A DNA stretch of 47,227 nucleotides from JAGTVG01 sp964389805 (GTDB taxonomy: Bacteria; Bacteroidota; Bacteroidia; Cytophagales; Cyclobacteriaceae): positions 1-47,227 of the forward strand of contig CAYMFU010000126.1 of assembly GCA_964389805.1 (NCBI GenBank), given 5' to 3'. The notes under the pieces were generated by a model. It searched no databases. It saw only the letters and a list, made by a program, of their open reading frames with translations, and was not told where the DNA came from. This document shows positions 19,257-27,772 of the stretch, one piece after another. Positions within the stretch are counted from its first letter, which is position 1, and every line of letters starts with the position of its first letter. A program made the position numbers and the translations under genes.

Positions 19257-19913
19257 TTAAAAGTCAAGAAGTTTATCTAGCTTATCATGAAGTATCTCGG
19301 TTTCTTCTTCGAGTTTCTTTCGGATAGCCTTCTTGGCTGTTTCAATAGCTATATCGGTATTGTAACCAATTCGTACTGATGCTTCCACATTTTTGTTGAT
19401 CTTTTTGTAGATCTCAAACATGGTGATCACACGTCCGATCTCCTGTGCAATAATGTTCTTTGAAGCGGCAACTGTTTTGGTAACAGAAGCAGCTTCTTCA
19501 TTATTAAGCTGACTGTTCGCCACGCTATTCTCGATCAGGGCAGCTACATTAGTTTGAACAAGACCTGCCAATTCAAGTTTTGCCAATTCCATGGCCTGTA
19601 ATTTGGCAGCTGACTGGGTTTCAGCAACTGAGTTTCCGGTAGCCACTATATAAAGCGGATATCCATCTTCATCTTCCATATACTGAAGTTCCCATGACTT
19701 CTCGATCTGCTTATCCATTGGCAAAGCACCAGGAGCTACATACCAGTCCTTCCTTTTGAACTTCCTCGCTTCCTTACGAGCTTGCTTGGCTGCTTTCTTC
19801 TTAATTTGTTTGGAAAGCTGTCGATCGGGATTTTTAGCCTGGACCACATTGCCCATTCCAGCAATAAAAATGACCAGGAACAATAACGAAATTAATGAGT
19901 GTAAACGTTTCAT
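19257..19913 (-). CDS. Exported LPP20-like protein, first gene of the caspase operon
   Basis: The 218-residue protein has a signal peptide (MKRLHSLISLLFLVIFIAGM ... QAK), then a very basic stretch (SKQIKKKAAKQARKEARKFK). An LPP20-like domain follows: YIVATGNSVAETQSAAKLQA, MELAKLELAGLVQTNVAAL, then alternating helices and a terminal coiled region (KKAIRKKLEEETEILHDKLD). It shares the 'KLQAM..A' helix with the next gene product, suggesting that the two share an N-terminal fold. No catalytic motif is visible. It is the promoter-proximal gene of the three-gene minus-strand operon. Confidence 0.6.
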   Translation of the reverse strand: MKRLHSLISLLFLVIFIAGMGNVVQAKNPDRQLSKQIKKKAAKQARKEARKFKRKDWYVAPGALPMDKQIEKSWELQYMEDEDGYPLYIVATGNSVAETQSAAKLQAMELAKLELAGLVQTNVAALIENSVANSQLNNEEAASVTKTVAASKNIIAQEIGRVITMFEIYKKINKNVEASVRIGYNTDIAIETAKKAIRKKLEEETEILHDKLDKLLDF

Positions 19914-20402
19914 TTTTTTAATAAATTTTGGTTATACAACATTACAGGCAATTACTGTTCCAAAAATGGAAATATTGAAACGGGTCAAATATTTGCCGAC
20001 CGGATCAACCAGTTTTCTTGTTGATTTTCAGAGCGTTACAAAAGAAATAGTTTAAGAAAAAAACCAAAAGGATCTTGTACAAAATTGGCCTTTAGATGAT
20101 AAAAGGGCACCTCCAATAGCTGTAAATGTATATTCAGGATCAGTAATATAATACAAGCAGGCATGATCACTATAAGCTTGGCACAGGATTATCGATTTAA
20201 ATTTGACCTGGTCATTCGTTAGAGTTTTTTTAAGTATTTTTATGAAAAGTTTTAGACAGAATTATAAAAATTGATCGTGATCAGGAATTCTGATCAATAC
20301 ATACCATAATCCGTGTTAAAATTCAATTAAATACAAAGCAGTCATAGCTGCTATATTTTTTTCGGAATGGAGATTTTTTAATTCTTAAAATCAAAACTAT
20401 GT
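19914..20402 (+). other. 489-base divergent intergenic region
   Basis: It lies between the caspase operon (minus) and the sugar transporter (plus), so promoters for both should lie here. No full TTG-N18-TAnnTTTG match was found. The nearest candidate for the transporter is TATATTTT at 20352-20359. No ORF of convincing coding character, repeat or hairpin was seen. Confidence 0.4.
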
Positions 20403-21875
20403 ATGGCGGGGAATATTATAAATGAATATACGCAACCTCAAAGCAGTGAAGGTTCTAACCGAACAGCCCTGATCGTATTGACCACCTTATTTTTCATGTG
20501 GGGATTTATTACCTGCATGAATGATATTCTCATTCCTTTTCTGAAGAAGGCTTTTGAACTGGATAGGACCCAATCAATGCTTGTTCAATTCAGCTTCTTT
20601 ACTGCATATTTTATAGGTGCATTGATATACTTCCTTGTTTCTGCCAGGACGGGTGACCCAATCAACAGGATTGGGTACAAAAACGGAATACTCGCTGGTT
20701 TATTTATTTCTGCAATTGGATGTCTTATGTTCTATCCAGCTGCAGAACTACATAAATTTGGCTTGTTCCTAACTGCCCTTTTTGTGCTGGCTTTAGGATT
20801 TACCTTACTGCAAATTGCTGCCAATCCGTATGTAGCAGTTTTGGGTAAACCAGAAACGGCTTCAAGCCGGCTTAACCTTTCCCAGGGTTTTAATTCTTTT
20901 GGAACAACCATTGCCCCGATATTTGGTGGCTACCTTGTCTTTCATTATTTCGCCAAATGGGGAGATCCACTGATCAGTAATGCTGGCCTGCCCATCCTGA
21001 CTGACACTGGTGATCCTATATCAGCACAGGGAGTCCAACTACCCTACCTGATCTTTGCCGGGATATTTTTATTATTGGCTATACTGATCAAATTTACCAA
21101 ACTACCAAAATTGGATGGAATTGAAAGCATTCAGAAAGGGGCAGGTGCGCTTAAATACAGGCACCTGGTACTTGGGATCATAGCGATATTCATGTACGTG
21201 GGTGGTGAAGTGAGTATTGGTAGCGTATTGATCAACTACATGAATGAAACTGTTGGATTTACTGAAATGAAAGCAAAATCTTTTCTGGCATTTTATTGGG
21301 GAGGTGCAATGATCGGCAGATTCCTGGGAGCAATTTCTTTAAGTAGTATGGAAAATAATTCCAGGAAATTATTGATAATGGTTGGAATGGCCTTTTTAAG
21401 CTTCCTGGTGATATACCTGGCGGTGTATATTGAAAGCGGATTTAGCTTTCCTTTTACCGAGGTAGTTCCGTTTATTGGCTTTCTTGTACTGAACTTGCTT
21501 GCATTTTTACTTGGAAGATCTATGCCGGCCCGGACACTGCTTGTATTTTCTTTGATCGTAATTTTATTGCTGGTGACTACCCTATTATCCGGTGGCATGG
21601 TCGCGGTTTGGACTGTTATCAGTATTGGTCTGTTTAACTCCATCATGTGGTCAAATATTTTCACACTGGCAATTAAGGACCTTGGCAAATATACGAGCCA
21701 GGGATCGTCATTGCTGGTTATGGCGATACTGGGAGGCGCCTTGATCCCTTTGGCTCAGGGTGCGGTAGCTGATTCAATGAATGGTTATCATTATTCCTTC
21801 TTTATACCGATCTTCAGCTATATTTATTTGGCATATTACGGATGGAAAGGACATATAGTTAAAAAGTTTCAGTAA
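20403..21875 (+). CDS. MFS sugar transporter of the FucP / glucose-galactose (GluP) family
   Basis: The 490-residue integral membrane protein has about 12 hydrophobic segments. Family signatures are TLFFMWGFITCMNDILIPFL at about 28-47, QSMLVQFSFFTAYFIGAL, RIGYKNGILAGL, the LLQIAANPYVAVLG loop and ASSRLNLSQGFNSFGTTIAP, all hallmarks of FucP-type proton:sugar symporters. The substrate cannot be fixed from sequence; glucose, galactose or fucose are all possible. A ROK sugar kinase follows 184 bases downstream on the same strand, and the pair would import and phosphorylate a hexose. The start ATG 20403 leaves a short cytoplasmic N-terminus, as usual for the family. Confidence 0.88.
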   Translation: MAGNIINEYTQPQSSEGSNRTALIVLTTLFFMWGFITCMNDILIPFLKKAFELDRTQSMLVQFSFFTAYFIGALIYFLVSARTGDPINRIGYKNGILAGLFISAIGCLMFYPAAELHKFGLFLTALFVLALGFTLLQIAANPYVAVLGKPETASSRLNLSQGFNSFGTTIAPIFGGYLVFHYFAKWGDPLISNAGLPILTDTGDPISAQGVQLPYLIFAGIFLLLAILIKFTKLPKLDGIESIQKGAGALKYRHLVLGIIAIFMYVGGEVSIGSVLINYMNETVGFTEMKAKSFLAFYWGGAMIGRFLGAISLSSMENNSRKLLIMVGMAFLSFLVIYLAVYIESGFSFPFTEVVPFIGFLVLNLLAFLLGRSMPARTLLVFSLIVILLLVTTLLSGGMVAVWTVISIGLFNSIMWSNIFTLAIKDLGKYTSQGSSLLVMAILGGALIPLAQGAVADSMNGYHYSFFIPIFSYIYLAYYGWKGHIVKKFQ

Positions 21876-21923
21876 AATGACATGATTCCTGGCTCTAATT
21901 CATAAACAAAATGAGATAGTGAA

Positions 21924-21931
21924 TATCTTTG
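21924..21931 (+). promoter_or_regulatory. Possible -7 element upstream of the ROK kinase
   Basis: TATCTTTG fits TAnnTTTG and lies about 128 bases before the ROK start. No TTG sits at the expected -33 position, and such octamers occur by chance, so this is a weak call. Confidence 0.2.
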
Positions 21932-22059
21932 CAGTTCTGTCGATTCTGCCCAAAATTGGAAATTAAATAATACAGATAAAAAATTATACAATCATATGAA
22001 ACGAATCCTGCTGCAGCGGGGTGAGTTTTATGTGACCTTAATAGATTAAATTTAAACAC

Positions 22060-23019
22060 ATGAAAGAAGTTACATTAGGAATAGATATAGGAGGAACCTT
22101 TACTAAATTCGGATTTATTGAAAGAAGCGGAGAAGCCATTTTTGACAGTTCAGTAACCACCTCCGGACACAAGGACATTGCATCATATCAGAAAGCACTG
22201 GCCGATGATATCAAAAGCTCATTCACAAAATTTCAGGACGAATATAAATTAGTCGGCGTGGGTATCGGAGCTCCTAATGGTAATTATTATAAAGGAACCA
22301 TAGAATTCGCCCCAAATCTAGATTGGAAGGATGTGGTCCCTTTTGTCGATATGTTTAAAGAACACTTTGACCTGCCAATGGCACTGACTAACGATGCGAA
22401 TGCTGCTGCTATTGGAGAAATGATCTATGGATCTGCTGTTGGAATAAAGAATTTTGTGATCATTACACTTGGAACCGGATTGGGAAGTGGAATAGTCGTA
22501 AATGGAGAGGTAGTTTATGGACACGATGGATTTGCAGGTGAGGTGGGTCATGTACAAGTATATGAAAACGGTCGCATGTGTGGATGTGGTCACAGAGGAT
22601 GTTTTGAAACATACGCCTCAGCCAGTGGATTAAGAAGAACTGTCTTTGAATTATTATGCAGTGAGACCACACCTACAAAACTTCGAAATGTTAATTTCAA
22701 TGACATGACTGCCAAAATGGTTGCTGATGCAGCTAAGGAAGGTGATGAGATCGCTATTAAAGCTTTTGAGATCACTGGGAAAATTCTGGGCATGAAGCTG
22801 GCCGATACAGTGGCACATACCAGTCCGGAAGCCATATTCCTGTTTGGCGGACTTACAAATGCTGGAGATATATTGTTTAAACCAACCCGGGAAAGTTTTG
22901 AGGATAATTTGCTCAAAGTATATAAAAACAAAATTAAAATTGTTCCTTCAGGATTGCAGGAAACCAATGCAGCAGTTCTTGGTGCAAGTGCCCTGGCCTG
23001 GAAGGAATTAGAGCGATAA
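22060..23019 (+). CDS. ROK family sugar kinase (glucokinase-like)
   Basis: The 319-residue protein has the ASKHA ATP-binding start VTLGIDIGGTFTKFGFIE, the sugar-binding LTNDANAAAIGEM, FVIITLGTGLGSGIVVNG, the EVGH motif (GEVGHVQV) and the ROK zinc-binding motif MCGCGHRGCFETYAS. The adenosine motif FLFGGLTNAGD is near residue 270. It should phosphorylate a hexose at O6 with ATP; glucose is the usual substrate, but a fructokinase or N-acetylhexosamine role is not excluded. It follows the FucP-type permease and is followed by a prohibitin homologue 94 bases on. Confidence 0.88.
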   Translation: MKEVTLGIDIGGTFTKFGFIERSGEAIFDSSVTTSGHKDIASYQKALADDIKSSFTKFQDEYKLVGVGIGAPNGNYYKGTIEFAPNLDWKDVVPFVDMFKEHFDLPMALTNDANAAAIGEMIYGSAVGIKNFVIITLGTGLGSGIVVNGEVVYGHDGFAGEVGHVQVYENGRMCGCGHRGCFETYASASGLRRTVFELLCSETTPTKLRNVNFNDMTAKMVADAAKEGDEIAIKAFEITGKILGMKLADTVAHTSPEAIFLFGGLTNAGDILFKPTRESFEDNLLKVYKNKIKIVPSGLQETNAAVLGASALAWKELER

Positions 23020-23113
23020 CTTTGTTTTATCATTACAGATGGGTGGTCGTATTGACACTTCATCTTATACCATAAAATTCTTAATGAAGTAGTACATTAT
23101 AAATAATTAAAAT

Positions 23114-23929
23114 ATGAATAATCGAAGATTTTTACCTGTTATCATTATTAGCTTTGTTGTTTTGTTTGTTGTAATTCTTCTTTCTTCAAGTCTGTTCCTG
23201 ACCATAAGACCAGGGGAAAGAGGCGTTATATTCGACCGTTTTTCCGGTTTGAAAAAAGATAATATCTATCAGCCTGGATTTCATGTCAAAGCCCCATGGA
23301 ATGATATGATTATCTATGACGTCGCCGAATCCAAGATCGAAGAGACGATGGATGTACTTGACAAAAGTGGGTTGTCAATTAAGGTAGATGTATCAATTCG
23401 TTTTCATCCTATATTTGATCGCGTAGGTTATCTTGAAGAGATCTTTCGCGGTGATTATATCGATCGTCTGGTAATTCCGGAAGCCAGGTCAACGGTTAGA
23501 AAGGTTATGGGCCGATACACTGCTGAAGAAATATATTCCACGAAAAGAAGTCAAGTGGAAGAATCTATTATCATCGAAACTGAAGACATATTGGCTGAGA
23601 ATTATATCATAATGAAAGCCCTGTTGATACGGTCCATTAATCTGCCCGAACAGATAAAAACAGCAATTGAGAATAAATTGAAGCAGGAACAGGAAGCCCT
23701 GGCATATCAGTACAGGCTCGATCGTGAGGAAAGTGAAGCAGAAAGAATGCGTATCCAGGCAGAGGGAGAAGCAAGGGCAAACCAGATCATCAACAGCAGC
23801 CTTACCTCAAGTCTGTTGAGAATGAGGGGTATTGAAGCAACAATGAAACTCGCTGAATCTCAGAATTCTAAGGTAGTTATAATTGGAAGTGGAAGTGACG
23901 GTTTACCGCTGATACTTGGCAATAACTAA
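23114..23929 (+). CDS. Prohibitin-family SPFH/Band 7 membrane protein
   Basis: The 271-residue protein has one N-terminal membrane anchor (residues about 7-30) then a typical prohibitin SPFH domain: IRPGERGVIFDRFSGLK, YQPGFHVKAPW, SIKVDVSIRFHP, VIPEARSTVRKVMGRYTAEEIYS (key part PEARSTVRKVMG), and LLIRSINLPEQIKTAIENKL. A coiled coil of charged residues (KQEQEALAYQYRLDREESEA) covers about 190-240. Prohibitins form ring-shaped scaffolds in the membrane and often modulate FtsH-type proteases. It is convergent with the citrate synthase gene, with a shared hairpin between them. Confidence 0.85.
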   Translation: MNNRRFLPVIIISFVVLFVVILLSSSLFLTIRPGERGVIFDRFSGLKKDNIYQPGFHVKAPWNDMIIYDVAESKIEETMDVLDKSGLSIKVDVSIRFHPIFDRVGYLEEIFRGDYIDRLVIPEARSTVRKVMGRYTAEEIYSTKRSQVEESIIIETEDILAENYIIMKALLIRSINLPEQIKTAIENKLKQEQEALAYQYRLDREESEAERMRIQAEGEARANQIINSSLTSSLLRMRGIEATMKLAESQNSKVVIIGSGSDGLPLILGNN

Positions 23930-23935
23930 TAAAAT

Positions 23936-23980
23936 AAAAATCCCGCCAAAATAAGCGAATAGCTATCCGGCGGGATTTTT
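23936..23980 (+). terminator. Bidirectional rho-independent terminator
   Basis: Bases 23936-23947 (AAAAATCCCGCC) pair perfectly with 23969-23980 (GGCGGGATTTTT) across a 21-base loop. A T-run follows the stem on both strands. It sits between the convergent prohibitin (plus) and citrate synthase (minus) genes and can end both. Confidence 0.88.
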
Positions 23981-23996
23981 TCCATTTCAATATTTA

Positions 23997-25319
23997 CTAA
24001 TTATGATGAGCCAGCTCCTTCTGATGTACCAGTTCCTCCAGCATATCAGTCGTTAATGATTTTGGTCTTTCAATAGGATATCCCAAAGCCCTATCCCATA
24101 TAATATTGGATAGTACTCCAATGGATCGGCCTATACCAAACAGTACAGTATAGAAATCATATTCTGTAACCCCATAATGCCATTGAATAACACCTGACTG
24201 GGCATCTACATTTGGCCATGGATTTTTTGCTTTACCTTGTTCAATTAAAATGTCCGGGGTAACCTCATAAATCAGACTAACATATTTGAAAATAAGATCA
24301 TCTGGTAAATGCTTGAGGCAGAATTCCCTTTGTGCAGTATACCTGGGGTCTGTTTTTCTCAATACTGCATGACCATATCCGGGTACTACCTGGCCAGATT
24401 TTAATGTATCCCAAACAAATTGTTTCATTTCGTCCTTTGTCGGGATCTTCCCGCCCATTTTCTTCATTACGTCCTGTATCCACCTTAATACCATTTCATT
24501 GGCTAATCCATGCAATGGTCCAGCCAGACCGTTGATCATAGATGAAATGGAATAATATACATCGGACAGTGCACTTGCAACCAGGTGTCCTGTATGTGCG
24601 CTCACATTTCCACTTTCATGATCACTATGTAGAATGAAATACAATCTTGCCAGATCATCATACGGTTTACCAATCCCCATCATCCTGGCAAAATTCCCAC
24701 CCCAGTCTAATTTAGGATCACCTGGAATTATATCTCCATTCTTATACTTTTTCCTGTATATATATGCCCCTATTCTCGGCAACTTTGCCAACAGGTTTAA
24801 TGAATCTTCAAACGTTGGATCCCACAAGTCCATCTTACCGATCTCCATTTTCTTGTATTTGGGTGTAAAGATCGATTCTTTCTCCATAGAAACTACAGCT
24901 GCTGAAAACATGACCATAGGATGGCATTCAGCTAAATCATCTAATACCTTATATACATAATCTGGTACGTTCCTTCTCGAGACCAATTCATGCATAACTT
25001 CCTTAACCTCCTTCTTGGTAGGAATATCTCCGGTCAATAGTAAATAAAGAAATCCTTCCACGTATGGGATTTCTGCACCGGGAGGTTTAGGTAACTTTTC
25101 GAGAACCTCCGGAATAGTATATCCCCTGAACCTGATCCCCTCATATGGATCGAGGTAGGAAATGTCTGTAACCAGGCATTTGACTCCACGCATTCCGCCT
25201 ATTGCCTGTCCGATTGTGACCTTGCCTATTTCAAGATCACCATGTTCCTTGATTAACTTGATGGTCCTGGGCCGCCATGCTTCAATCTTTTTTGCGAGTG
25301 TTTGTTTTAATATCGACAT
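23997..25319 (-). CDS. Citrate synthase, eukaryotic/mitochondrial-like type I
   Basis: The 440-residue protein is close in layout to mitochondrial citrate synthase: GGMRGVKCLVTDISYLDPYE, IRFRGYTIPE, YFILHSDHESGNVSAHTGHL, GPLHGLANEM, VPGYGHAVLRKTDPRY, WPNVDAQSGVIQ and FGIGRSIGVLSNIIWDRALG. The two catalytic histidines (PLHG and GYGH) and the aspartate (PNVD) are intact. It condenses acetyl-CoA and oxaloacetate to citrate. Dimeric type I enzymes are not usually NADH-inhibited. It diverges from a second, bacterial-type citrate synthase across a 633-base spacer, so the cell has two isoenzymes of different origin. No mitochondrial-type presequence is seen; the start is ATG 25319. Confidence 0.92.
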   Translation of the reverse strand: MSILKQTLAKKIEAWRPRTIKLIKEHGDLEIGKVTIGQAIGGMRGVKCLVTDISYLDPYEGIRFRGYTIPEVLEKLPKPPGAEIPYVEGFLYLLLTGDIPTKKEVKEVMHELVSRRNVPDYVYKVLDDLAECHPMVMFSAAVVSMEKESIFTPKYKKMEIGKMDLWDPTFEDSLNLLAKLPRIGAYIYRKKYKNGDIIPGDPKLDWGGNFARMMGIGKPYDDLARLYFILHSDHESGNVSAHTGHLVASALSDVYYSISSMINGLAGPLHGLANEMVLRWIQDVMKKMGGKIPTKDEMKQFVWDTLKSGQVVPGYGHAVLRKTDPRYTAQREFCLKHLPDDLIFKYVSLIYEVTPDILIEQGKAKNPWPNVDAQSGVIQWHYGVTEYDFYTVLFGIGRSIGVLSNIIWDRALGYPIERPKSLTTDMLEELVHQKELAHHN

Positions 25320-25952
25320 ATTTGAAAAGATTAATAATTAAAAAATGCTCTTTTAAATTGTATTAATTAAGTTCATTTAAACAGATGGTAATTGTTCAGA
25401 TTTTCCCAATTTTATAATCCCTATTGGATAATTCCTCCACAAAAAAGTTACCGATCTATCAGTATACGGATTAATTAAATCCATCAATAATGATTGCACT
25501 ATAATATAAGAACGTATCGTAAATCAGGATTAGTTCCCCGTCATTCATAATTTATTAAAAAAGAATAAATGACAATTCCAGTAGTTTAATTTAAGCATTT
25601 ATTCAAAAAATTGATAATTTTTCATCGGTTTTTTGCAATATTTTTATAAAGAAATTAAAGCAATTCTTTGCAAAAGTCCATAATAACGGCCTGTAACATG
25701 TTTAAACTAATTTCTTATTGTTGGGCAACAATATATTGTTCGTCATTAGAACAATATGTTTGTCGTGATCTTTATCTCAAAGGCAAAATAATACTACCTC
25801 GATAAAACAAAAGGCATTTTTATAAGTTGATCAGATAGATTGGTATTTAAAGGGGAATTAAGTAAAATTTATTATTTTTGACAAAGACTGAGGAAAATCA
25901 TTATTCATCAAAGTCGAAAATATTTTTTTAGCAATTATAACATCATTTTAAA
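25320..25952 (+). other. 633-base divergent regulatory region between two citrate synthase genes
   Basis: The region is very AT-rich and holds no convincing ORF. It contains a cluster of overlapping inverted repeats at 25718-25757 (separate entry) and a TATTTTTG -7-like octamer at 25873-25880, 72 bases before the gltA ATG, without a matching TTG. No clear promoter for the minus-strand gene was found. Confidence 0.5.
25718..25757. promoter_or_regulatory. Operator-like palindrome cluster
   Basis: Three symmetric elements overlap in 40 bases: TTGTTG-GG-CAACAA (25718-25731), the perfect 14-base palindrome AACAATATATTGTT (25727-25740), and ATTGTTC-N7-GAACAAT (25735-25755). The octamer AACAATAT also recurs in direct orientation at 25727 and 25750, a 23-base period (about two helix turns). 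This is the pattern of a transcription-factor site. The factor is unknown. Confidence 0.45.
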
Positions 25953-27239
25953 ATGTCAGACTACGCAGAATTAAACATTGATGGCAACAGCTATCAACTT
26001 CCCATTATCGAGGGAACAGAACAAGAGAAAGGATTAGATATCTCCAAACTAAGAGCTACTACAGGATATATTACCGTAGATACCGGTTTTAAGAATACTG
26101 GATCCACTAAAAGCTCTGTTACCTTTCTTGATGGTGAAAAAGGAATTTTAAGATACAGGGGCTATCCCATTGAACAAATAGCCGAAAAATCATCATTCCT
26201 GGAAGTTGCCTACTTACTCATTTATGGACAACTTCCTGCACAGTCGGAATTGAACCAATTTATGGCTGCCATAAAAGAAGAATGGCTTGTTCATGAAGAT
26301 ATAAATACCATTTTATCAGGATTCCCGGCAGATGCGCACCCTATGGGTGTATTATCATCACTCGTGACTGCACAAACTGCCTTTTTCCCGGAATCCCTTG
26401 ATCCTTACAGGTCAGCTGAGAAAGTAAACCGAACCATCATCAGGCTAATTTCCAAAATGCCTACAATGGTTGCCTGGGCTTATACAAGATCCAGAGGTAG
26501 GGTAAGTAACTATCCTGATAACAACATGGGATACGTTGAAAATTTCCTCAAAATGATGTTCTCAACCAGGGCACAGGAATACGAAGTTGATCCAATCGTA
26601 AAGGATGCTATGGATAAGATATTCATTCTTCACGCTGACCATGAGCAAAATTGCTCAACATCAACAGTTCGGATTGTAGGTTCTTCACACGCCTCCCTTT
26701 ATGCATCCATTGCAGCAGGGGTAAATGCACTTTGGGGCCCATTACATGGTGGTGCCAACCAAAAGGTAATCGAAATGTTGAAACATATTGAAGAAAATGG
26801 CGGGGATGTACAAAAGTTTATATCAAAAGCGAAAGATCACGATGATCCATTCCGTTTGATGGGCTTTGGGCACAGGGTATATAAAAACTTCGATCCACGC
26901 GCAACCATTTTGAAAAAATCAGCAGACCAGATTTTCGAAAAGCTTCGTATCGATGATCCTATGCTAGAAATCGCCAAGCATCTTGAAGATGTAGCTTTGA
27001 AGGATGAATATTTTGTAAAAAGAAAACTATATCCGAATGTGGATTTCTATTCCGGAATAATTATGAAAGCCATAGGTATTCCGATAGAAATGTTCCCTGT
27101 TATGTTCTCTATTGGTCGTCTTCCTGGCTGGATCGCACAATGGAAAGAAATGAGGGAACACCAGGAGCCAATAGGAAGACCGCGACAGATCTATGTTGGA
27201 GCAACAGAAAGAGATTATGTCCCACTCGACAAAAGATAG
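25953..27239 (+). CDS. gltA: Citrate synthase, bacterial type (GltA)
   Basis: The 428-residue protein has the bacterial N-terminal beta domain (AELNIDGNSYQLPIIEG ... ATTGYITVDTGF), then the catalytic fold: ILRYRGYPIEQIAEKS, FILHADHEQNCSTSTVR, GPLHGGANQKVIEML, FRLMGFGHRVYKNFDPRA, YPNVDFYSGI and FSIGRLPGWIAQW. Both active-site histidines and the aspartate are present. This is the hexameric, often NADH-regulated family of E. coli GltA. It opens the citric acid cycle, as does the type I enzyme encoded divergently upstream. The N-terminal domain here is normal in length. Confidence 0.93.
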   Translation: MSDYAELNIDGNSYQLPIIEGTEQEKGLDISKLRATTGYITVDTGFKNTGSTKSSVTFLDGEKGILRYRGYPIEQIAEKSSFLEVAYLLIYGQLPAQSELNQFMAAIKEEWLVHEDINTILSGFPADAHPMGVLSSLVTAQTAFFPESLDPYRSAEKVNRTIIRLISKMPTMVAWAYTRSRGRVSNYPDNNMGYVENFLKMMFSTRAQEYEVDPIVKDAMDKIFILHADHEQNCSTSTVRIVGSSHASLYASIAAGVNALWGPLHGGANQKVIEMLKHIEENGGDVQKFISKAKDHDDPFRLMGFGHRVYKNFDPRATILKKSADQIFEKLRIDDPMLEIAKHLEDVALKDEYFVKRKLYPNVDFYSGIIMKAIGIPIEMFPVMFSIGRLPGWIAQWKEMREHQEPIGRPRQIYVGATERDYVPLDKR

Positions 27240-27514
27240 TTTTAGAAATATTGAACTGGTATATCCAAACTGAAAAATAATTTCCATGTTCCATAGTTAA
27301 AAGCGGATCATGCAATTTGATTTGATCCATTGGACTCTGTAAATGAACTAATTTTTTCTTCAGAGGTCGGCAGATGTAAATGGTCTTATTGGCCAAAGAC
27401 TATCTATCGATTCAAATATGCAGGATATAATTATGGAGGGATGATTTTATCTAAGCAAGATCAAACAGTTCTCAATGAAAGTTATTACTTTTTGATGTCT
27501 TTTAACAAGATGGC

Positions 27515-27766
27515 ATGACACTACAGGAAGAATTCGATCAAGCCGTAAATCACACTAAGGAACTTACACAGCGTCCATCAAATGATATTCTATTGAAACT
27601 GTATGCATTATATAAACAATCGACTGTGGGTGATGTAGAGGGTGAATTGCCCGATGTGATGGATTTCAAGGCTTCGGCAAAATACAGGGCATGGGAATCA
27701 CTAACAGGTAAATCAATGAACACCAGTCAGAAGGAATACATAGATCTCGTCAATTCATTAGAATAG
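27515..27766 (+). CDS. Acyl-CoA-binding protein (ACBP)
   Basis: The 83-residue protein covers a complete ACBP four-helix bundle: EEFDQAVNHTKELTQRPSND, LLKLYALYKQSTVGDVEGE (YALYKQ.T.GD is the family signature), and KASAKYRAWESLTGKSMN. Tyr and Lys residues that contact the acyl-CoA phosphate and adenine are present. It binds long-chain acyl-CoA esters in the cytoplasm. It is followed by rsmE with a 6-base gap, probably as one transcript. Confidence 0.9.
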   Translation: MTLQEEFDQAVNHTKELTQRPSNDILLKLYALYKQSTVGDVEGELPDVMDFKASAKYRAWESLTGKSMNTSQKEYIDLVNSLE

Positions 27767-27772
27767 AAAAAT

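Noticed and set aside
20041..20200. A possible fragment of a coding region in the 489-base spacer
   Set aside because: Short open stretches on both strands were read, but none gave a recognisable protein pattern.
21996..22049. A 17-codon ORF (MKRILLQRGEFYVTLID) before the ROK kinase as a leader peptide
   Set aside because: No repeated regulatory codons and no alternative hairpins follow it; a frame of this length is expected by chance.
23017..23024. TAACTTTG as a promoter for the prohibitin gene
   Set aside because: It overlaps the stop codon of the kinase gene, has no TTG upstream, and is 90 bases from the ATG. Chance matches to TAnnTTTG are common in AT-rich DNA.
27330..27518. A 62-residue plus-strand ORF before the acyl-CoA-binding protein gene
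   Set aside because: It has no recognisable motif, an odd composition, and overlaps the start of the well-supported ACBP gene by 4 bases. It is probably untranslated leader.
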